64,000 nt of DNA from Peptoniphilus grossensis ph5. GTDB taxonomy: Bacteria; Bacillota; Clostridia; Tissierellales; Peptoniphilaceae. The stretch covers positions 226,553 to 290,552 of the forward strand of contig NZ_HE978567.1 of the NCBI RefSeq assembly GCF_000311825.1, read 5' to 3'. Numbering within the stretch: the first letter of the stretch is position 1; each line of letters begins with the position of its first letter. Made by a program: the position numbers and the translations under genes. This document shows positions 8,479 to 17,609 of this stretch, piece after piece. The notes under the pieces were generated by a model that saw nothing but the letters and a program-made list of their open reading frames with translations, did not search any database and had not been told where the DNA came from.

Positions 8479-9507
8479 ATGAAAAAATTTCTAAAAATTT
8501 TAAAATCAATAATATTTATTGCCCTAATAATTTTTGGCAGCCTAGAGCTAAATAATCTCTTTATGAGAAAGTCCCTGGCAAAGCCTTGGGACATGGGAAA
8601 TAAAATTGGCGGCTTTTTTAACGAAAGCGAGGATTATAATGCCATGTTTTTTGGGACAAGCCACTCCTACTGTTCCTTTGAACCCCTAGTGATTTATGAA
8701 AAGACTGGCGTGAAGTCCTATGTCCTCGCCTCACAAAGTCAGCCCTTAAGGATCACTGCCTCCTATGTAAAAGATGCTCTTAAAAGAAAAAATCCAAGTG
8801 TCATCTTTGTGGACATTCAATCAGCAATTTATAGGATCACAGAAGATTCCAGCGTGGTAAATTCTTATTCAGACTACATGCCTATGTCAAAAAATAAAAT
8901 TGAAATGATTGCAAAAAAAGTTCCCAAGGGCTTTAAGACTCAGGCTCTCCTCCCTCTTGTGGCTTACCACAGCAGGTGGGATGAATTAAAGGATGAAGAC
9001 TACGACTTTGACAAGGCTTCCTACGATGACTACTTAAAGGGCTATGTCCTCTTAAAGGGTCAGAGCAAAAACTTCAAAAACAATGAAGAAGCCGAGATAA
9101 ATAAGTTTAGAAAGTCCGCTCTTGCCTATGATGAAAAAACTTATTTTAAGTTTAATATGGATGCCCTTGACGAAATAATTGACCTGGCAGAGAGAAATGG
9201 CGTGAAATTATTTTTCGTCAAGACTCCCATCTACGATTACGACTTGTATAGCGACAACATAAAAGTAATTGCCAAGGAAATAGAGGCTAGGGGTGCAAGC
9301 TTTATCGACTTCAACGACTTTAATGAAGAGATGAATTTATCCAAGGAAGATTTTTACGATCCCCACCACTTAAATGTAGTAGGCGCAGAAAAGTTTAATT
9401 TATTTTTTATAGACTACATGAAAAAGGAGGGCGTCTTCCAAGAAAATTTGGCTGATGATAAGGCTTGGTTTAAGGATATTAAAAGCTACGATATAAATAA
9501 ATGGTGA
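8479..9507 (+). CDS. Extracytoplasmic SGNH/AlgX/DltD-like partner of the MBOAT protein
   Basis: A 342-residue protein with one N-terminal membrane anchor (about residues 8-25) and an outside domain. The block FFGTSHSYCSF, with Ser61 and His62, and the late DPHH motif (Asp294, His296/His297) place the serine and Asp-x-His parts of an SGNH hydrolase fold. AlgX, AlgJ and DltD proteins use these residues to finish acyl transfer. I chose ATG 8479 behind a GTAGGTG ribosome site rather than longer upstream reading. It begins 16 bases after the MBOAT stop, so the two form one operon closed by a strong terminator. Confidence 0.8.
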   Translation: MKKFLKILKSIIFIALIIFGSLELNNLFMRKSLAKPWDMGNKIGGFFNESEDYNAMFFGTSHSYCSFEPLVIYEKTGVKSYVLASQSQPLRITASYVKDALKRKNPSVIFVDIQSAIYRITEDSSVVNSYSDYMPMSKNKIEMIAKKVPKGFKTQALLPLVAYHSRWDELKDEDYDFDKASYDDYLKGYVLLKGQSKNFKNNEEAEINKFRKSALAYDEKTYFKFNMDALDEIIDLAERNGVKLFFVKTPIYDYDLYSDNIKVIAKEIEARGASFIDFNDFNEEMNLSKEDFYDPHHLNVVGAEKFNLFFIDYMKKEGVFQENLADDKAWFKDIKSYDINKW

Positions 9508-9541
9508 TAGACAGAAGCTTAAGGCTTTTGTCTATTTTTTT
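9507..9541 (+). terminator. Terminator of the MBOAT operon
   Basis: A 12-bp stem, 9507-9518 with 9524-9535, contains one G-U pair and is followed by a run of T residues. It begins at the stop codon of the SGNH gene. Confidence 0.9.
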
Positions 9542-9680
9542 ACAAATCTTTTTTATTCTTGATGAGTTCCTTTATCAACAAGAATGAAGAATCTTTACTA
9601 AAAAATAAAAATATAACCTTTTTACTATAAATCTTGATTTTTCTTAAAAATAATAATAGAATAAGTTTAAGGAGGTTAAT

Positions 9681-10553
9681 ATGACTATAAGGGATTTGGA
9701 AATATTTATCGAAGTTGTTAGGGCAAAGAATATGTCTAACGCTGCAAAAAATTTAAAAATTTCGCAGCCAACTGTCTCCCATGCAATTTCGCAAATAGAA
9801 AACGAGTACAATGTAAAATTGTTCGATAGGATTTCAAAAAAGTTATACATAACAGATGTTGGCTTAAGGCTTTATGATTTTGCCCTAAATATCTTGGAAC
9901 AATTTGAAGATACTGTTGTTTTTTTGCAAAGTTCATCTACTGCTCACAACATAAATCTTGGTGTGAGTTCAAACTTTAGCTCTCAATTTTTGCTTGAAAT
10001 AATCGACGATTATGAAAAGAAAAAAGAAGATGTAAGCCTAAGGGTATATGTTGATTCACGCGAAAAAATAATTGAAAAATTAAATTCTGGCGTTATAAAT
10101 CTTGCCATAATAGATGGCGATGCTGGCATTTGTGATAATTCAGCTGAGTCCTTCTATGAAGATGAAATTTTTATAATTTCCTCAAAGGATTCTGACATCA
10201 AAGACAAAGAAGTCCTTGACGCAGAAGATTTGAGAAACAAAAAATTTGTCCTTGGCGATTTAGATGATAATTCTAAAAAAATGCTTTTAAATTTCCTTCG
10301 TGAAAGAGGCATACCAATTGATTTAAAATTCATCTGCCAAAACAAGGACATGGTTCTAAATATTGTAAAAAATTCTGACGCTCTTTCCATAGGCGCATCT
10401 TCATCCTTTAAGGACGAAGACCTTGTTAAACACAGACTAGAAGACCTCTCTATTAAGAGAACTTACTACATGGTCTACCACAACGACGCCTTCCTAAAAA
10501 AGGACATGAAGAATTTTGTGAACTTTGTAAAACATAAATTTAGTAAAAAGTAA
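9681..10553 (+). CDS. LysR-family transcriptional regulator
   Basis: A 290-residue protein with the N-terminal winged helix-turn-helix of LysR proteins (residues 1-60, with NMSNAAKNLKISQPTVSHAISQIE). A periplasmic-binding-like effector domain follows from about residue 90. Length is typical of the family. A strong AAGGAGG precedes ATG. The PAP2 phosphatase gene follows after two bases and is presumably co-transcribed. LysR proteins usually control a divergent or adjacent gene, so the PAP2 gene is the first candidate target. The effector is unknown. Confidence 0.9.
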   Translation: MTIRDLEIFIEVVRAKNMSNAAKNLKISQPTVSHAISQIENEYNVKLFDRISKKLYITDVGLRLYDFALNILEQFEDTVVFLQSSSTAHNINLGVSSNFSSQFLLEIIDDYEKKKEDVSLRVYVDSREKIIEKLNSGVINLAIIDGDAGICDNSAESFYEDEIFIISSKDSDIKDKEVLDAEDLRNKKFVLGDLDDNSKKMLLNFLRERGIPIDLKFICQNKDMVLNIVKNSDALSIGASSSFKDEDLVKHRLEDLSIKRTYYMVYHNDAFLKKDMKNFVNFVKHKFSKK

Positions 10554-10555
10554 TA

Positions 10556-11077
10556 ATGGAATTAAAATTTTTAGAATCGCTACAAAGTCTCCACTCTCCA
10601 ATACTAAATTATATTATGATTTTTATAACTAGTCTTGGGAATGGAGGATTTATTTGGATTGTTGCTGCAATATTTTTGCTCTTTCAAAATAATAACAAAT
10701 TAAAGAGAGAGGGCTTTAGCCTTGCAGTAGCTCTTATTATTTTTTCTGTCTTTGGTCTCTTGATTTTAAAGCCAATAATAGCGAGACCGAGACCCTTCAC
10801 AGTAGATGATGTGGCAATCTTAATAAGGGAGCCCATGGGATATTCCTTCCCATCGGGACACACTGGCTCATCCTTTGCCGCTGCATCTGTAATTTATTAT
10901 TACAACAAAAAAAGAGGAGCCCTTGCCCTAATCTTAGCAGGACTCATTGCCTTCTCCAGGATGTATCTCTTCGTGCATTATCCCAGTGATATAATCGCAG
11001 GACTGATCCTGGGCCTTATTGCAGGAAGGCTTGCAATAAAAATTACCCGTGAAATTTTAAAAAGTTCAAGAAAATAA
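10556..11077 (+). CDS. PAP2-family membrane phosphatase
   Basis: A 173-residue protein with about five membrane segments. All three phosphatase motifs are present: KPIIARPRP, the PSGH motif in FPSGHTGSS, and the RMYLFVHYPSD block with its catalytic histidine. The family removes phosphate from lipid phosphates such as undecaprenyl pyrophosphate or phosphatidic acid, so a role in lipid-carrier recycling for the wall is likely. The start codon lies two bases after the LysR stop without a good ribosome site, which suggests translational coupling. Confidence 0.9.
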   Translation: MELKFLESLQSLHSPILNYIMIFITSLGNGGFIWIVAAIFLLFQNNNKLKREGFSLAVALIIFSVFGLLILKPIIARPRPFTVDDVAILIREPMGYSFPSGHTGSSFAAASVIYYYNKKRGALALILAGLIAFSRMYLFVHYPSDIIAGLILGLIAGRLAIKITREILKSSRK

Positions 11078-11103
11078 AAAAATGCCCCGTATTAATTACG
11101 GGG
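11078..11103 (-). terminator. Terminator with the stop codon of the downstream gene in its loop
   Basis: CCCCGTA (11085-11091) pairs with TACGGGG (11097-11103). On the minus strand a seven-T run follows, so it ends the 233-residue gene, whose TAA lies in the five-base loop. It may also stop PAP2 transcripts on the plus strand, where the T run is poorer. Confidence 0.8.
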
Positions 11104-11793
11104 TAAATATTTTTCTGCAATTTTTATATTTAATTCTTCGCCAAGACCTCCATAGATCTCTTGGTACTCTTCATAGACTCCCTTTAGCCTCTTTAGGTTA
11201 AAATCTATTGCCTCCTTGTCATCAAGCATGTCAAGTTGGTTAAGGGGAAACCTGTCAAAGATCATGGATATTTCTATTTCTAGGTCCTCTCTCATGTATT
11301 GCAAGTTTTCACTACTTATGTCAAGCTCTCTTGGTCTATCTCTCTTTAAAAATTCTAAAAGACCATCCTCGTCGCAGTTTTTAAAAAGTTCCTCTGCCCT
11401 TTCAAATTCCTCAGCTGGAAAATCATTTAGGCTTGGGCTGTAATAAAAGATAACTTCCCTAAAGATGTCCTCGATTTCCTTTCTCTTTTCATCAGAAATT
11501 ACAGGACCACTATCTCTTGCGTACTTATCTTTATTTTCCTCACGAAGTTCTTTAAACTCTCTCTCAAATTCTTCTTCAGATTTTCTTTTTGCATCTTCAG
11601 GAGAAAACTTGTCCAATAATTTTATGTTCCTCCTGACTTTTCTTATATTTAAATTTAAGCTATCCACAAAATTTTCTAGGTCGCCAAAAATTTCTCCGTA
11701 CCTCTCATAAGTCTTGGGGATCAAATTTATTATTGTATCTTCCTTTACAAAAAGCAGCTCTGAAACTAAAAATTTTAAATAAGATTTCTCCAT
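11092..11793 (-). CDS. Acidic helical cytoplasmic protein, unknown function
   Basis: A 233-residue protein with no signal peptide or membrane segment. Nearly all of it is charged helix, rich in Glu, Lys and Arg, with a likely coiled coil between residues 60 and 110. I do not recognise a family. A good ribosome site (AGGTGATGTT) precedes ATG. It stands between convergent and co-directional neighbours with its own terminator, and its stop codon is inside the terminator loop. Confidence 0.6.
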   Translation of the reverse strand: MEKSYLKFLVSELLFVKEDTIINLIPKTYERYGEIFGDLENFVDSLNLNIRKVRRNIKLLDKFSPEDAKRKSEEEFEREFKELREENKDKYARDSGPVISDEKRKEIEDIFREVIFYYSPSLNDFPAEEFERAEELFKNCDEDGLLEFLKRDRPRELDISSENLQYMREDLEIEISMIFDRFPLNQLDMLDDKEAIDFNLKRLKGVYEEYQEIYGGLGEELNIKIAEKYLPRN

Positions 11794-11839
11794 AACATCA
11801 CCTTTTCTCTAGACCTAAACTCTATTATATTTGACAATA

Positions 11840-12430
11840 TTAGTCAATGTTAAAAATATTGTAAGAAAAAACTGGAAAATTCATAAAGCCCTTGAGGTCG
11901 CTGTAGTCTATGTAGGAAGGAGTCTTATTCCAACCGTCATAGACATGAAGGATTTTTATCTTCATTCCCCTGTAGTCATAAAGGGAGTAGCCAAAAATAA
12001 CCAGGGAGTGATTTTTGTAGTAGCCAGTGGCAAGATTCATGAGGACTGGATGAAATTTATCTATCTCCTCTTTTACATGAGAATAAAAATTTCCCAGGTA
12101 GATGCCTCTCGCCTTTATCTTCATCTTATTTTTCTTAAAATAAGTATTGGCTATACGAGAAATAAAAAAGGGTAGGGTTCCAATTTCTTTGAAGTATCCA
12201 TTTCTCCTTGCGATTTCAAAAATTTCCCCATAAATTTTAAACTTGTCCAAGTCCTTAAAATAATAATTTATAATTCTCGTAAGGCTGGCAAGGGTGCAGT
12301 TCTTTTCTCCATCTTGAAAGTCTCTCTGCAAAAAGTTTGGAATTTCTATTTCACTTGATTCCATAAAAATTGCCTTGGGATAATTTTTTTCTATATATTT
12401 ATTTAAGTCTGCAATTCTATTTTTTTCCAT
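11840..12430 (-). CDS. Papain-like (C39-type) cysteine peptidase-like protein
   Basis: A 196-residue protein. A cysteine at the start of a helix (NCTLASL, Cys45), a histidine in NHSLVIFGY (His141) and an aspartate in HVYDGW (Asp165) follow the order and spacing of C39 and C39-like cysteine peptidases. The QRDF block before the cysteine fits the oxyanion-hole glutamine. I chose ATG 12430 because GGAGGAAGTA directly precedes it; an upstream in-frame ATG at 12499 lacks such a site. There is no export signal and no ABC transporter fused or adjacent, so it is not a standard bacteriocin exporter. The substrate is unknown. Confidence 0.55.
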   Translation of the reverse strand: MEKNRIADLNKYIEKNYPKAIFMESSEIEIPNFLQRDFQDGEKNCTLASLTRIINYYFKDLDKFKIYGEIFEIARRNGYFKEIGTLPFFISRIANTYFKKNKMKIKARGIYLGNFYSHVKEEIDKFHPVLMNLATGYYKNHSLVIFGYSLYDYRGMKIKILHVYDGWNKTPSYIDYSDLKGFMNFPVFSYNIFNID

Positions 12431-12560
12431 TACTTCCTCCATCTTACATATACCCATTGTGGGAGATAAAAAATTTTTATGGCAATCTATAAGGCTCAAA
12501 AAATTTCTGCCATCTAAATTTTCAAGATCTAAAGCTTTTAAGCCTTTCCTAAAAAGACAT

Positions 12561-12585
12561 AAAAAATCTGCCCCAAGGAGCAGAT
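12561..12585 (-). terminator. Terminator after the Na/Pi transporter gene
   Basis: ATCTGC (12566-12571) pairs with GCAGAT (12580-12585), extended inward by C-G pairs. A six-T run follows on the minus strand. It lies just past the stop codon. Confidence 0.85.
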
Positions 12586-12594
12586 CTTAAAATA

Positions 12595-14193
12595 TTATAT
12601 GGCAAGTTTTCCTGCATTAGAAATGTAGGATGAAATTCTTTCCATGGCTGCCAGTGTCTTTTCGTAGAGAAGTCCACTTTCAGGGTCACAGATTTTTTCT
12701 CTCATTCTAAGCATGTGATTGTTTCTAAATTGTGTAGCATCCTTTTGAACTAATTCGTTTGAGGATCTCATAAAGGCAACTCTTTCGTCCTTATCTAATT
12801 CGCCAAGGGCTGAAGAAAACATCTTTTCAATTACATCATTTATTTCTTTTAATTCTTCAAAGGTTTTATCTGTAAAGGCAAGACTTTGGTCTTCCTTTAA
12901 TTTTGCAACTTCAGCAATGTTTTTGGAGTGGTCTCCAATTCTTTCCATGTCCCTTGAAATTCTAAGGTAGGCTGCAAAGTTTGCAGAAGTTTGCTCGTTC
13001 ATTGCAAGACCCAAGGAGTCGATTATAAAGGCGGAAATTTCTTTGTTTAAATAATTTATTACTTCTTCACGCCTAAATATTTCATCGTATTTTTCTTCGT
13101 CAAAATTTTTCAAGAGGCTAACTGAATTTTCATAGTTTTGACTTACTATTTCAAGCATTCTTCTAATTTCTGCCTTCACATCAGTAAAGGTAGCTGGTGC
13201 GTCCTTGACAATATTTTTGTTGATATATTGTAGAGACATCTCTTCTTGTTCCTTGTCGATACCAGGAATGATCTTGAAGGACAAATCTGCAAGCTTTCTT
13301 GAGAATGGGAACAAAAGTATTGATGTTGCAACGTTAAATAGGGTGTGCAAGTTGGCAATTTGTGCCGCCGGCAAGTCTCTTGAAAAACTAATTATTATTT
13401 TATCAATTGGAACTATAAAGGAAATAGTTACAAATATTATAGTACCAATAATGTTAAAGAGCACGTGGACTAGGGCTGTTCTTTTGGCATTCTTAGATGA
13501 ACCAACTGATGACAAGACAGATGTAATACAAGTACCAATGTTAAATCCAAAGATTATATACATGGCTGAGTGAAGTGGCATTACACCTTGGTTGGCAATG
13601 GCCTGCAAAATACCAAGAGATGCAGAAGATGATTGGAGTATTGCAGTGATAGCTGTACCTGCAAGTACGCCAAGGATTGGGTTGTCAAACTTTGTCATTA
13701 GAGTTACAAAGCCAGGATAGTCTCTAAGAGGTTCCATGGATTCGCTCATAAATTGCATTCCCATAAACAAAAATCCAAGACCAATTACAGCTTGACCAAT
13801 GTATCTTTTCTTTTTGTTTTTAGAAAATGTATTTAGCAAAAATCCTACAAAGGCAATTATAGGAGCCAGTGTAGAAATATTTAGGGCAACTAATTGTCCA
13901 GTGATAGTTGTACCAATATTGGCGCCCATTATAATTCCAACTGCTTGATAAATTGTCATCAGTCCAGCATTTACGAAACCCACAACCATTACTGTTGTGG
14001 CTGAGGATGACTGGATTATAGCAGTTACGAAAGTACCAACGAGTATTGATTTAAAAAAACTCGATGTCATTTTTTCGATTACAATACGCAGCTTGTCACC
14101 TGCAACTAGCTCAAGGCCGCTGCTCATCATTTCCATGCCGTAGAGGAAGAGAGCAAGCCCTCCCAATAGTTCGATAAAATAATTAATTGACAT
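12595..14193 (-). CDS. Na+/phosphate cotransporter with PhoU-like tail
   Basis: A 532-residue membrane protein of the NptA/PNaS family. The paired signature QSSSATT and QSSSASL, one in each inverted half, is the hallmark of the sodium-phosphate core. The C-terminal 200 residues are a PhoU-like helical domain that probably senses or limits phosphate entry. The correct start is ATG 14193 behind GGGAGGATTT; an earlier TTG in frame would include the ribosome site. It is monocistronic, with its own terminator. It takes up phosphate, or releases it in some relatives. Confidence 0.92.
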   Translation of the reverse strand: MSINYFIELLGGLALFLYGMEMMSSGLELVAGDKLRIVIEKMTSSFFKSILVGTFVTAIIQSSSATTVMVVGFVNAGLMTIYQAVGIIMGANIGTTITGQLVALNISTLAPIIAFVGFLLNTFSKNKKKRYIGQAVIGLGFLFMGMQFMSESMEPLRDYPGFVTLMTKFDNPILGVLAGTAITAILQSSSASLGILQAIANQGVMPLHSAMYIIFGFNIGTCITSVLSSVGSSKNAKRTALVHVLFNIIGTIIFVTISFIVPIDKIIISFSRDLPAAQIANLHTLFNVATSILLFPFSRKLADLSFKIIPGIDKEQEEMSLQYINKNIVKDAPATFTDVKAEIRRMLEIVSQNYENSVSLLKNFDEEKYDEIFRREEVINYLNKEISAFIIDSLGLAMNEQTSANFAAYLRISRDMERIGDHSKNIAEVAKLKEDQSLAFTDKTFEELKEINDVIEKMFSSALGELDKDERVAFMRSSNELVQKDATQFRNNHMLRMREKICDPESGLLYEKTLAAMERISSYISNAGKLAI

Positions 14194-14304
14194 AAATCCT
14201 CCCAATTTTTTACTCAACTTAATCTTACAATATAATTGTCTTTTTTTAAAGGAAAAGTAAAAAAATTGTAAATTTTCCTTAAAGTTTTTTGAGAAAATTA
14301 TGCA

Positions 14305-14328
14305 ATAAAAAAAGACGGAGACCGCCTT
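14305..14328 (-). terminator. Terminator overlapping the MFS stop codon
   Basis: AAGACGG (14312-14318) pairs with CCGCCTT (14322-14328), with one G-U on the RNA. Seven T residues follow on the minus strand. The stem touches the stop codon of the MFS gene. Confidence 0.8.
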
Positions 14329-15551
14329 TATTTTACTCTTGCAACCTTTAAGTATAGTGGAATGGCAAGAAGTTGCGCAGCTATAGAAATACTTATCATA
14401 GCTGGTAAGGAGATGCTATACATAACTCCCAGTAGCCAAGACCCCAAGAACCAGAAAAATCCAAAGGAACATTCAAAAATTCCGTAGCCCGTTGCCCTGT
14501 TTTTCTTTGGCACCATGGAAGTCACTGCCGCCTTTAAAATTGATTCCTGTGCACCCATGCCTATGCCCCAAAGGACAAGTCCAAAGTAAAGTGCTGGAAG
14601 GCTCTTAAAGCCAAAGATAAATAGAGAGAAGGGAGCAGAAATTATTGTGGAGATTACAAGAGCCTTCACTCCATTTTTGTCGTAAATGTGGCCGAAAACC
14701 AGTGCCGCTATGGCATCCACCAGCATGGCTCCTGCATAGAGGAGTGGAATTGAGCCAGAATTTATAATAGCAGATGTCTCCTGAAGGCTTCCCGCCACAG
14801 CCGTGTAATTTCTCGTTATGTGCATAATTATTATTGAGTAGTCAATAAAGCCAAAGGCAAAGAAGGAAATACCTGCAATATAATATATAAAGGACTTCTT
14901 CATGTGGAAGGCCTCTTCTTTTTTTGACTCAGGCTCAAAGTGCTCTGGGTTTGGAAATTTCATCTTGGTATAAAACAAGAGAAGAATGGTAATAAAACCA
15001 GGGATAGCCAAAAAGGCAAAGCAAGTTCTATAGATGTCAAAGGTGCTGCCCTCTGTCTTAAATAACATAACTAGGTAGAGCATGACTGGACCAAGAAAGG
15101 CACCAATTTGATCTAGCATCTCTTGTATTCCAAAGGACTTGCCCACGCCCTCTTGGGAGGCAGCAAAGGACATAATAGTATCCTTGGCAGGCTTCTTTAT
15201 TGCCTTGCCCATTCTTTGCACCACCAAGAGAAGGGATGCCGCAAGCCAACCCTTTTCGCCAACAAGGGCAAGAGCAGGCACTGCCAAAATATCTAAGATG
15301 TAGCCAAAAATTACCATGGGCCAATATTTTTTTGTCCTGTCAGTAATTTTCCCAAAGACATACCTCATGGAGTAGCCCACAAGTTCGCCAAGACCTGATA
15401 TAAAACCAATTGTCCCAGCGGATGCGCCGAGGACACTTAGGTAAGCTCCCCTAATGCTAGCTGCCCCTTCATGGGTCATGTCGGAAAATAAACTGACAAT
15501 GCCAAATAAAATTATAAATAACATAGCTGTGGAAATTTCTTTCTTCTTCAA
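14328..15551 (-). CDS. Major facilitator superfamily transporter
   Basis: A 407-residue protein with twelve predicted membrane segments. The conserved loop around GYSMRYVFGKITDRTKKYW matches the MFS motif A region between helices 2 and 3, and a weaker copy (FGHIYDKNG) lies between helices 8 and 9. The start is TTG at 15551 behind CGGAGG. I cannot name a substrate. The closest feel is of efflux-type transporters that are single genes. It has an extended -10 promoter and its own terminator. Confidence 0.85.
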   Translation of the reverse strand: MKKKEISTAMLFIILFGIVSLFSDMTHEGAASIRGAYLSVLGASAGTIGFISGLGELVGYSMRYVFGKITDRTKKYWPMVIFGYILDILAVPALALVGEKGWLAASLLLVVQRMGKAIKKPAKDTIMSFAASQEGVGKSFGIQEMLDQIGAFLGPVMLYLVMLFKTEGSTFDIYRTCFAFLAIPGFITILLLFYTKMKFPNPEHFEPESKKEEAFHMKKSFIYYIAGISFFAFGFIDYSIIIMHITRNYTAVAGSLQETSAIINSGSIPLLYAGAMLVDAIAALVFGHIYDKNGVKALVISTIISAPFSLFIFGFKSLPALYFGLVLWGIGMGAQESILKAAVTSMVPKKNRATGYGIFECSFGFFWFLGSWLLGVMYSISLPAMISISIAAQLLAIPLYLKVARVK

Positions 15552-15580
15552 AATAAGCCTCCGAAATCCTTAGTCCTATC

Positions 15581-15589
15581 ATTATATCA
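15581..15589 (-). promoter_or_regulatory. Extended -10 promoter of the MFS gene
   Basis: On the minus strand TGATATAAT is a TGnTATAAT extended -10, 30 bases before the TTG start. No convincing -35 is seen at the normal spacing. Confidence 0.4.
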
Positions 15590-15651
15590 TCATATTGTAA
15601 ATTCTCTTTAAAATAAATAAAAAAGTCCACAAAATTTTCAAAGTTTTCACT

Positions 15652-15924
15652 TTACTTTATCTTAAAAAGCGTAATTCCATTTATTATTATTGAAGCAATT
15701 GTGCAAAAGAATAAACTTTCTGATATTGTAGGAACAACATCTAAAGCGCCTGCTATATCCCCTTTTGATAGAAACTCCGCTCCCATATAATAAAAAGAAA
15801 AAATTGTAAGAGATGTAAAGGCAAGGCTTAAAAATCTATACTTTTGTGGATCCTTTCCATGAGTCCAAGCTATTATATTTTTAATTGCAAAAAATATTGC
15901 AATAATACCAAGAATAAATTCCAT
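15652..15924 (-). CDS. Small membrane protein, unknown function
   Basis: A 90-residue protein with two or three hydrophobic segments and a short charged loop, WTHGKDPQKYR. A good AGGAG site precedes ATG. It follows the 295-residue membrane protein gene by nine bases and is probably in the same transcript. I do not recognise the family. Confidence 0.6.
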   Translation of the reverse strand: MEFILGIIAIFFAIKNIIAWTHGKDPQKYRFLSLAFTSLTIFSFYYMGAEFLSKGDIAGALDVVPTISESLFFCTIASIIINGITLFKIK

Positions 15925-15933
15925 ATTTTCTCC

Positions 15934-16821
15934 TCATTTTTCAAAAGTTTTGCCGCCGTCCCTTGAAATATAGTGGGTCTCATTTTTATTTATGTCTGTA
16001 AACTTTAAATAAATATTTCCACTATCATCAAGACTTCCACTGACGCCTGGACTTGTTTCTTCTAATTCTGAAATAAAAGTCATGTCATCGCCCACTATTT
16101 TTACAAAAAACCAGCGACTCCTGGCTCCTGCATGGTCTACTTCAAGAAGTCCATAGTCTGAATTTTCTATTTTTATGGCGTCTTCTGCTGTGAAATTTTT
16201 TAAAAATTCATTTTTATCTTCTGCTGAATTTTTTTCTTCAGGTTTATCTTCTACTTTATGATTTCCTTTGGAGTTTTCCTTTGCATGGTGATTTTCCTCT
16301 TCTTTTTCTTCCTTTGTAAAATTTTCCCTTCCATAAATTAAAAAGCTTAAAATTTCTCTCTGGTCCTCATCTTTAACTTTACTCAAATCAGAGAAGACCT
16401 GACCAAGCCTTTCTTCATCTAGCTTATCCATGGTGATGAATTTTTTTCTGTAGACTTCATAAAGAGGATCCATCCAGCCCACATTTAAAATATAATATTT
16501 TTCGCCATCATAAATTAAACTTCGATTCTCTTTTCCAGAAAAGACAGAGGCTAGAAAAATATAAAAGGCAAAAATTCCTCCAAGAATTAAAATTAGGATG
16601 AAGATAAAAATTTTACCCTGCTTATTAATTTTAAATTTCGTAAACTTGTAGAGTGAAAAAATTTGTAGACCAATAAAAAGTAAAAAACCAAATCCTAGGA
16701 GGAGATTGTTTATTAGTGGGATAAATTCAATTTTATTAACTAAGACTAAAATTCCAAAGCTTATAGCAAAGGAGGCAAGATAAAGAAAAATATATGCAAT
16801 TTTTTTATTTTTTAAATTCAT
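15934..16821 (-). CDS. Membrane protein with four N-terminal segments and an outer soluble domain
   Basis: A 295-residue protein with four hydrophobic segments in the first 95 residues. The rest is a soluble half with a very charged Glu/Lys/His-rich linker around residues 170-205. The C-terminal part includes SPGVSGSLDDSGNIYLKFTDIN and ends with a HYISRDGGKTF motif like the Asp-box of beta-propeller and sialidase-type repeats. No family is recognised. It is the first gene of a pair with the 90-residue membrane protein. Confidence 0.55.
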   Translation of the reverse strand: MNLKNKKIAYIFLYLASFAISFGILVLVNKIEFIPLINNLLLGFGFLLFIGLQIFSLYKFTKFKINKQGKIFIFILILILGGIFAFYIFLASVFSGKENRSLIYDGEKYYILNVGWMDPLYEVYRKKFITMDKLDEERLGQVFSDLSKVKDEDQREILSFLIYGRENFTKEEKEEENHHAKENSKGNHKVEDKPEEKNSAEDKNEFLKNFTAEDAIKIENSDYGLLEVDHAGARSRWFFVKIVGDDMTFISELEETSPGVSGSLDDSGNIYLKFTDINKNETHYISRDGGKTFEK

Positions 16822-16898
16822 AAAAGCCCCTATTAAAATTTCAATTTATTTTCTCTTTATTTTATCATTTTTTGCCGGGAAAATTATAAAAATTAATA

Positions 16899-16926
16899 TA
16901 AAAAAAGAGACCTCTAAAGTCTCTTT
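16899..16926 (-). terminator. Terminator after the thioesterase gene
   Basis: AAAGAGAC (16904-16911) pairs with GTCTCTTT (16919-16926). A T run follows on the minus strand. Confidence 0.85.
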
Positions 16927-16932
16927 AAAAAT

Positions 16933-17415
16933 TTACATATTGTCCTTTACACCAACGGCAACCATCTTTGCCTTGGCACGAACTTCACCATCAGCTTCCA
17001 TTACCATTTTTACGATAACTTTTCTCTCGCCAATTTCTTCAGCAGTGGCAGTAATTGTAATTTCAGTGTCCATTGGAGTTGGCTTTTTAAAATCAACTTC
17101 TAGCCTTGCAGTGATGAAGCGACCGATTACTGTGTCTTCAGTTAGGTCAAGACCTAGGTCCTGGTGTTTAAACCAGGCAGCAGATGCAGTTCCATGGCAG
17201 TCGAAAAGCATGGCAATCATTCCGCCAAAGAGATTCTTAGGAACGCCACCAGTGTAAACTGAATCTGGAGTCACCTTTGCTATACACTCACTTCCATCCT
17301 CTGATGGATAAGATTTTAAATGCATTCCCTCGTGATTTTTAGGACCACAGCCCCAACAATATTGAAATCTTTCGCCATAAGTTTCTTGAATGGCGATTTT
17401 TTTATTTTCTGACAT
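16933..17415 (-). CDS. Hot-dog fold PaaI-type thioesterase
   Basis: A 160-residue cytoplasmic protein of the PaaI/YbgC hot-dog superfamily, which cleaves acyl-CoA thioesters. The core helix region GGVPKNLFGGMIAMLFDCHGTASA carries the Gly-Gly and the acidic residue (Asp) used for catalysis in this clan. An N-terminal YCWGCGPKNHEGM block with two cysteines is seen in a subgroup of these proteins and may bind metal. It is a single gene with a clear ribosome site (AAGGGGGATATT) and terminator. The acyl substrate is unknown. Confidence 0.85.
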   Translation of the reverse strand: MSENKKIAIQETYGERFQYCWGCGPKNHEGMHLKSYPSEDGSECIAKVTPDSVYTGGVPKNLFGGMIAMLFDCHGTASAAWFKHQDLGLDLTEDTVIGRFITARLEVDFKKPTPMDTEITITATAEEIGERKVIVKMVMEADGEVRAKAKMVAVGVKDNM

Positions 17416-17609
17416 AATATCCCCCTTATAGTTTATAAAAATATTTTATCACATTTATAATTTCTTTTCCCTATACTCTTTTATTTATATCCTTTAAGCC
17501 CATAAAAAAACAAAACTAATTAAAAGAAAAGGCCTTTGCCATTATTCCTTCTTAAAGAATCAAAATATTATCCAAGTCCTTTGTAGCTTGAGCAAATAAA
17601 ATTAGGCGT

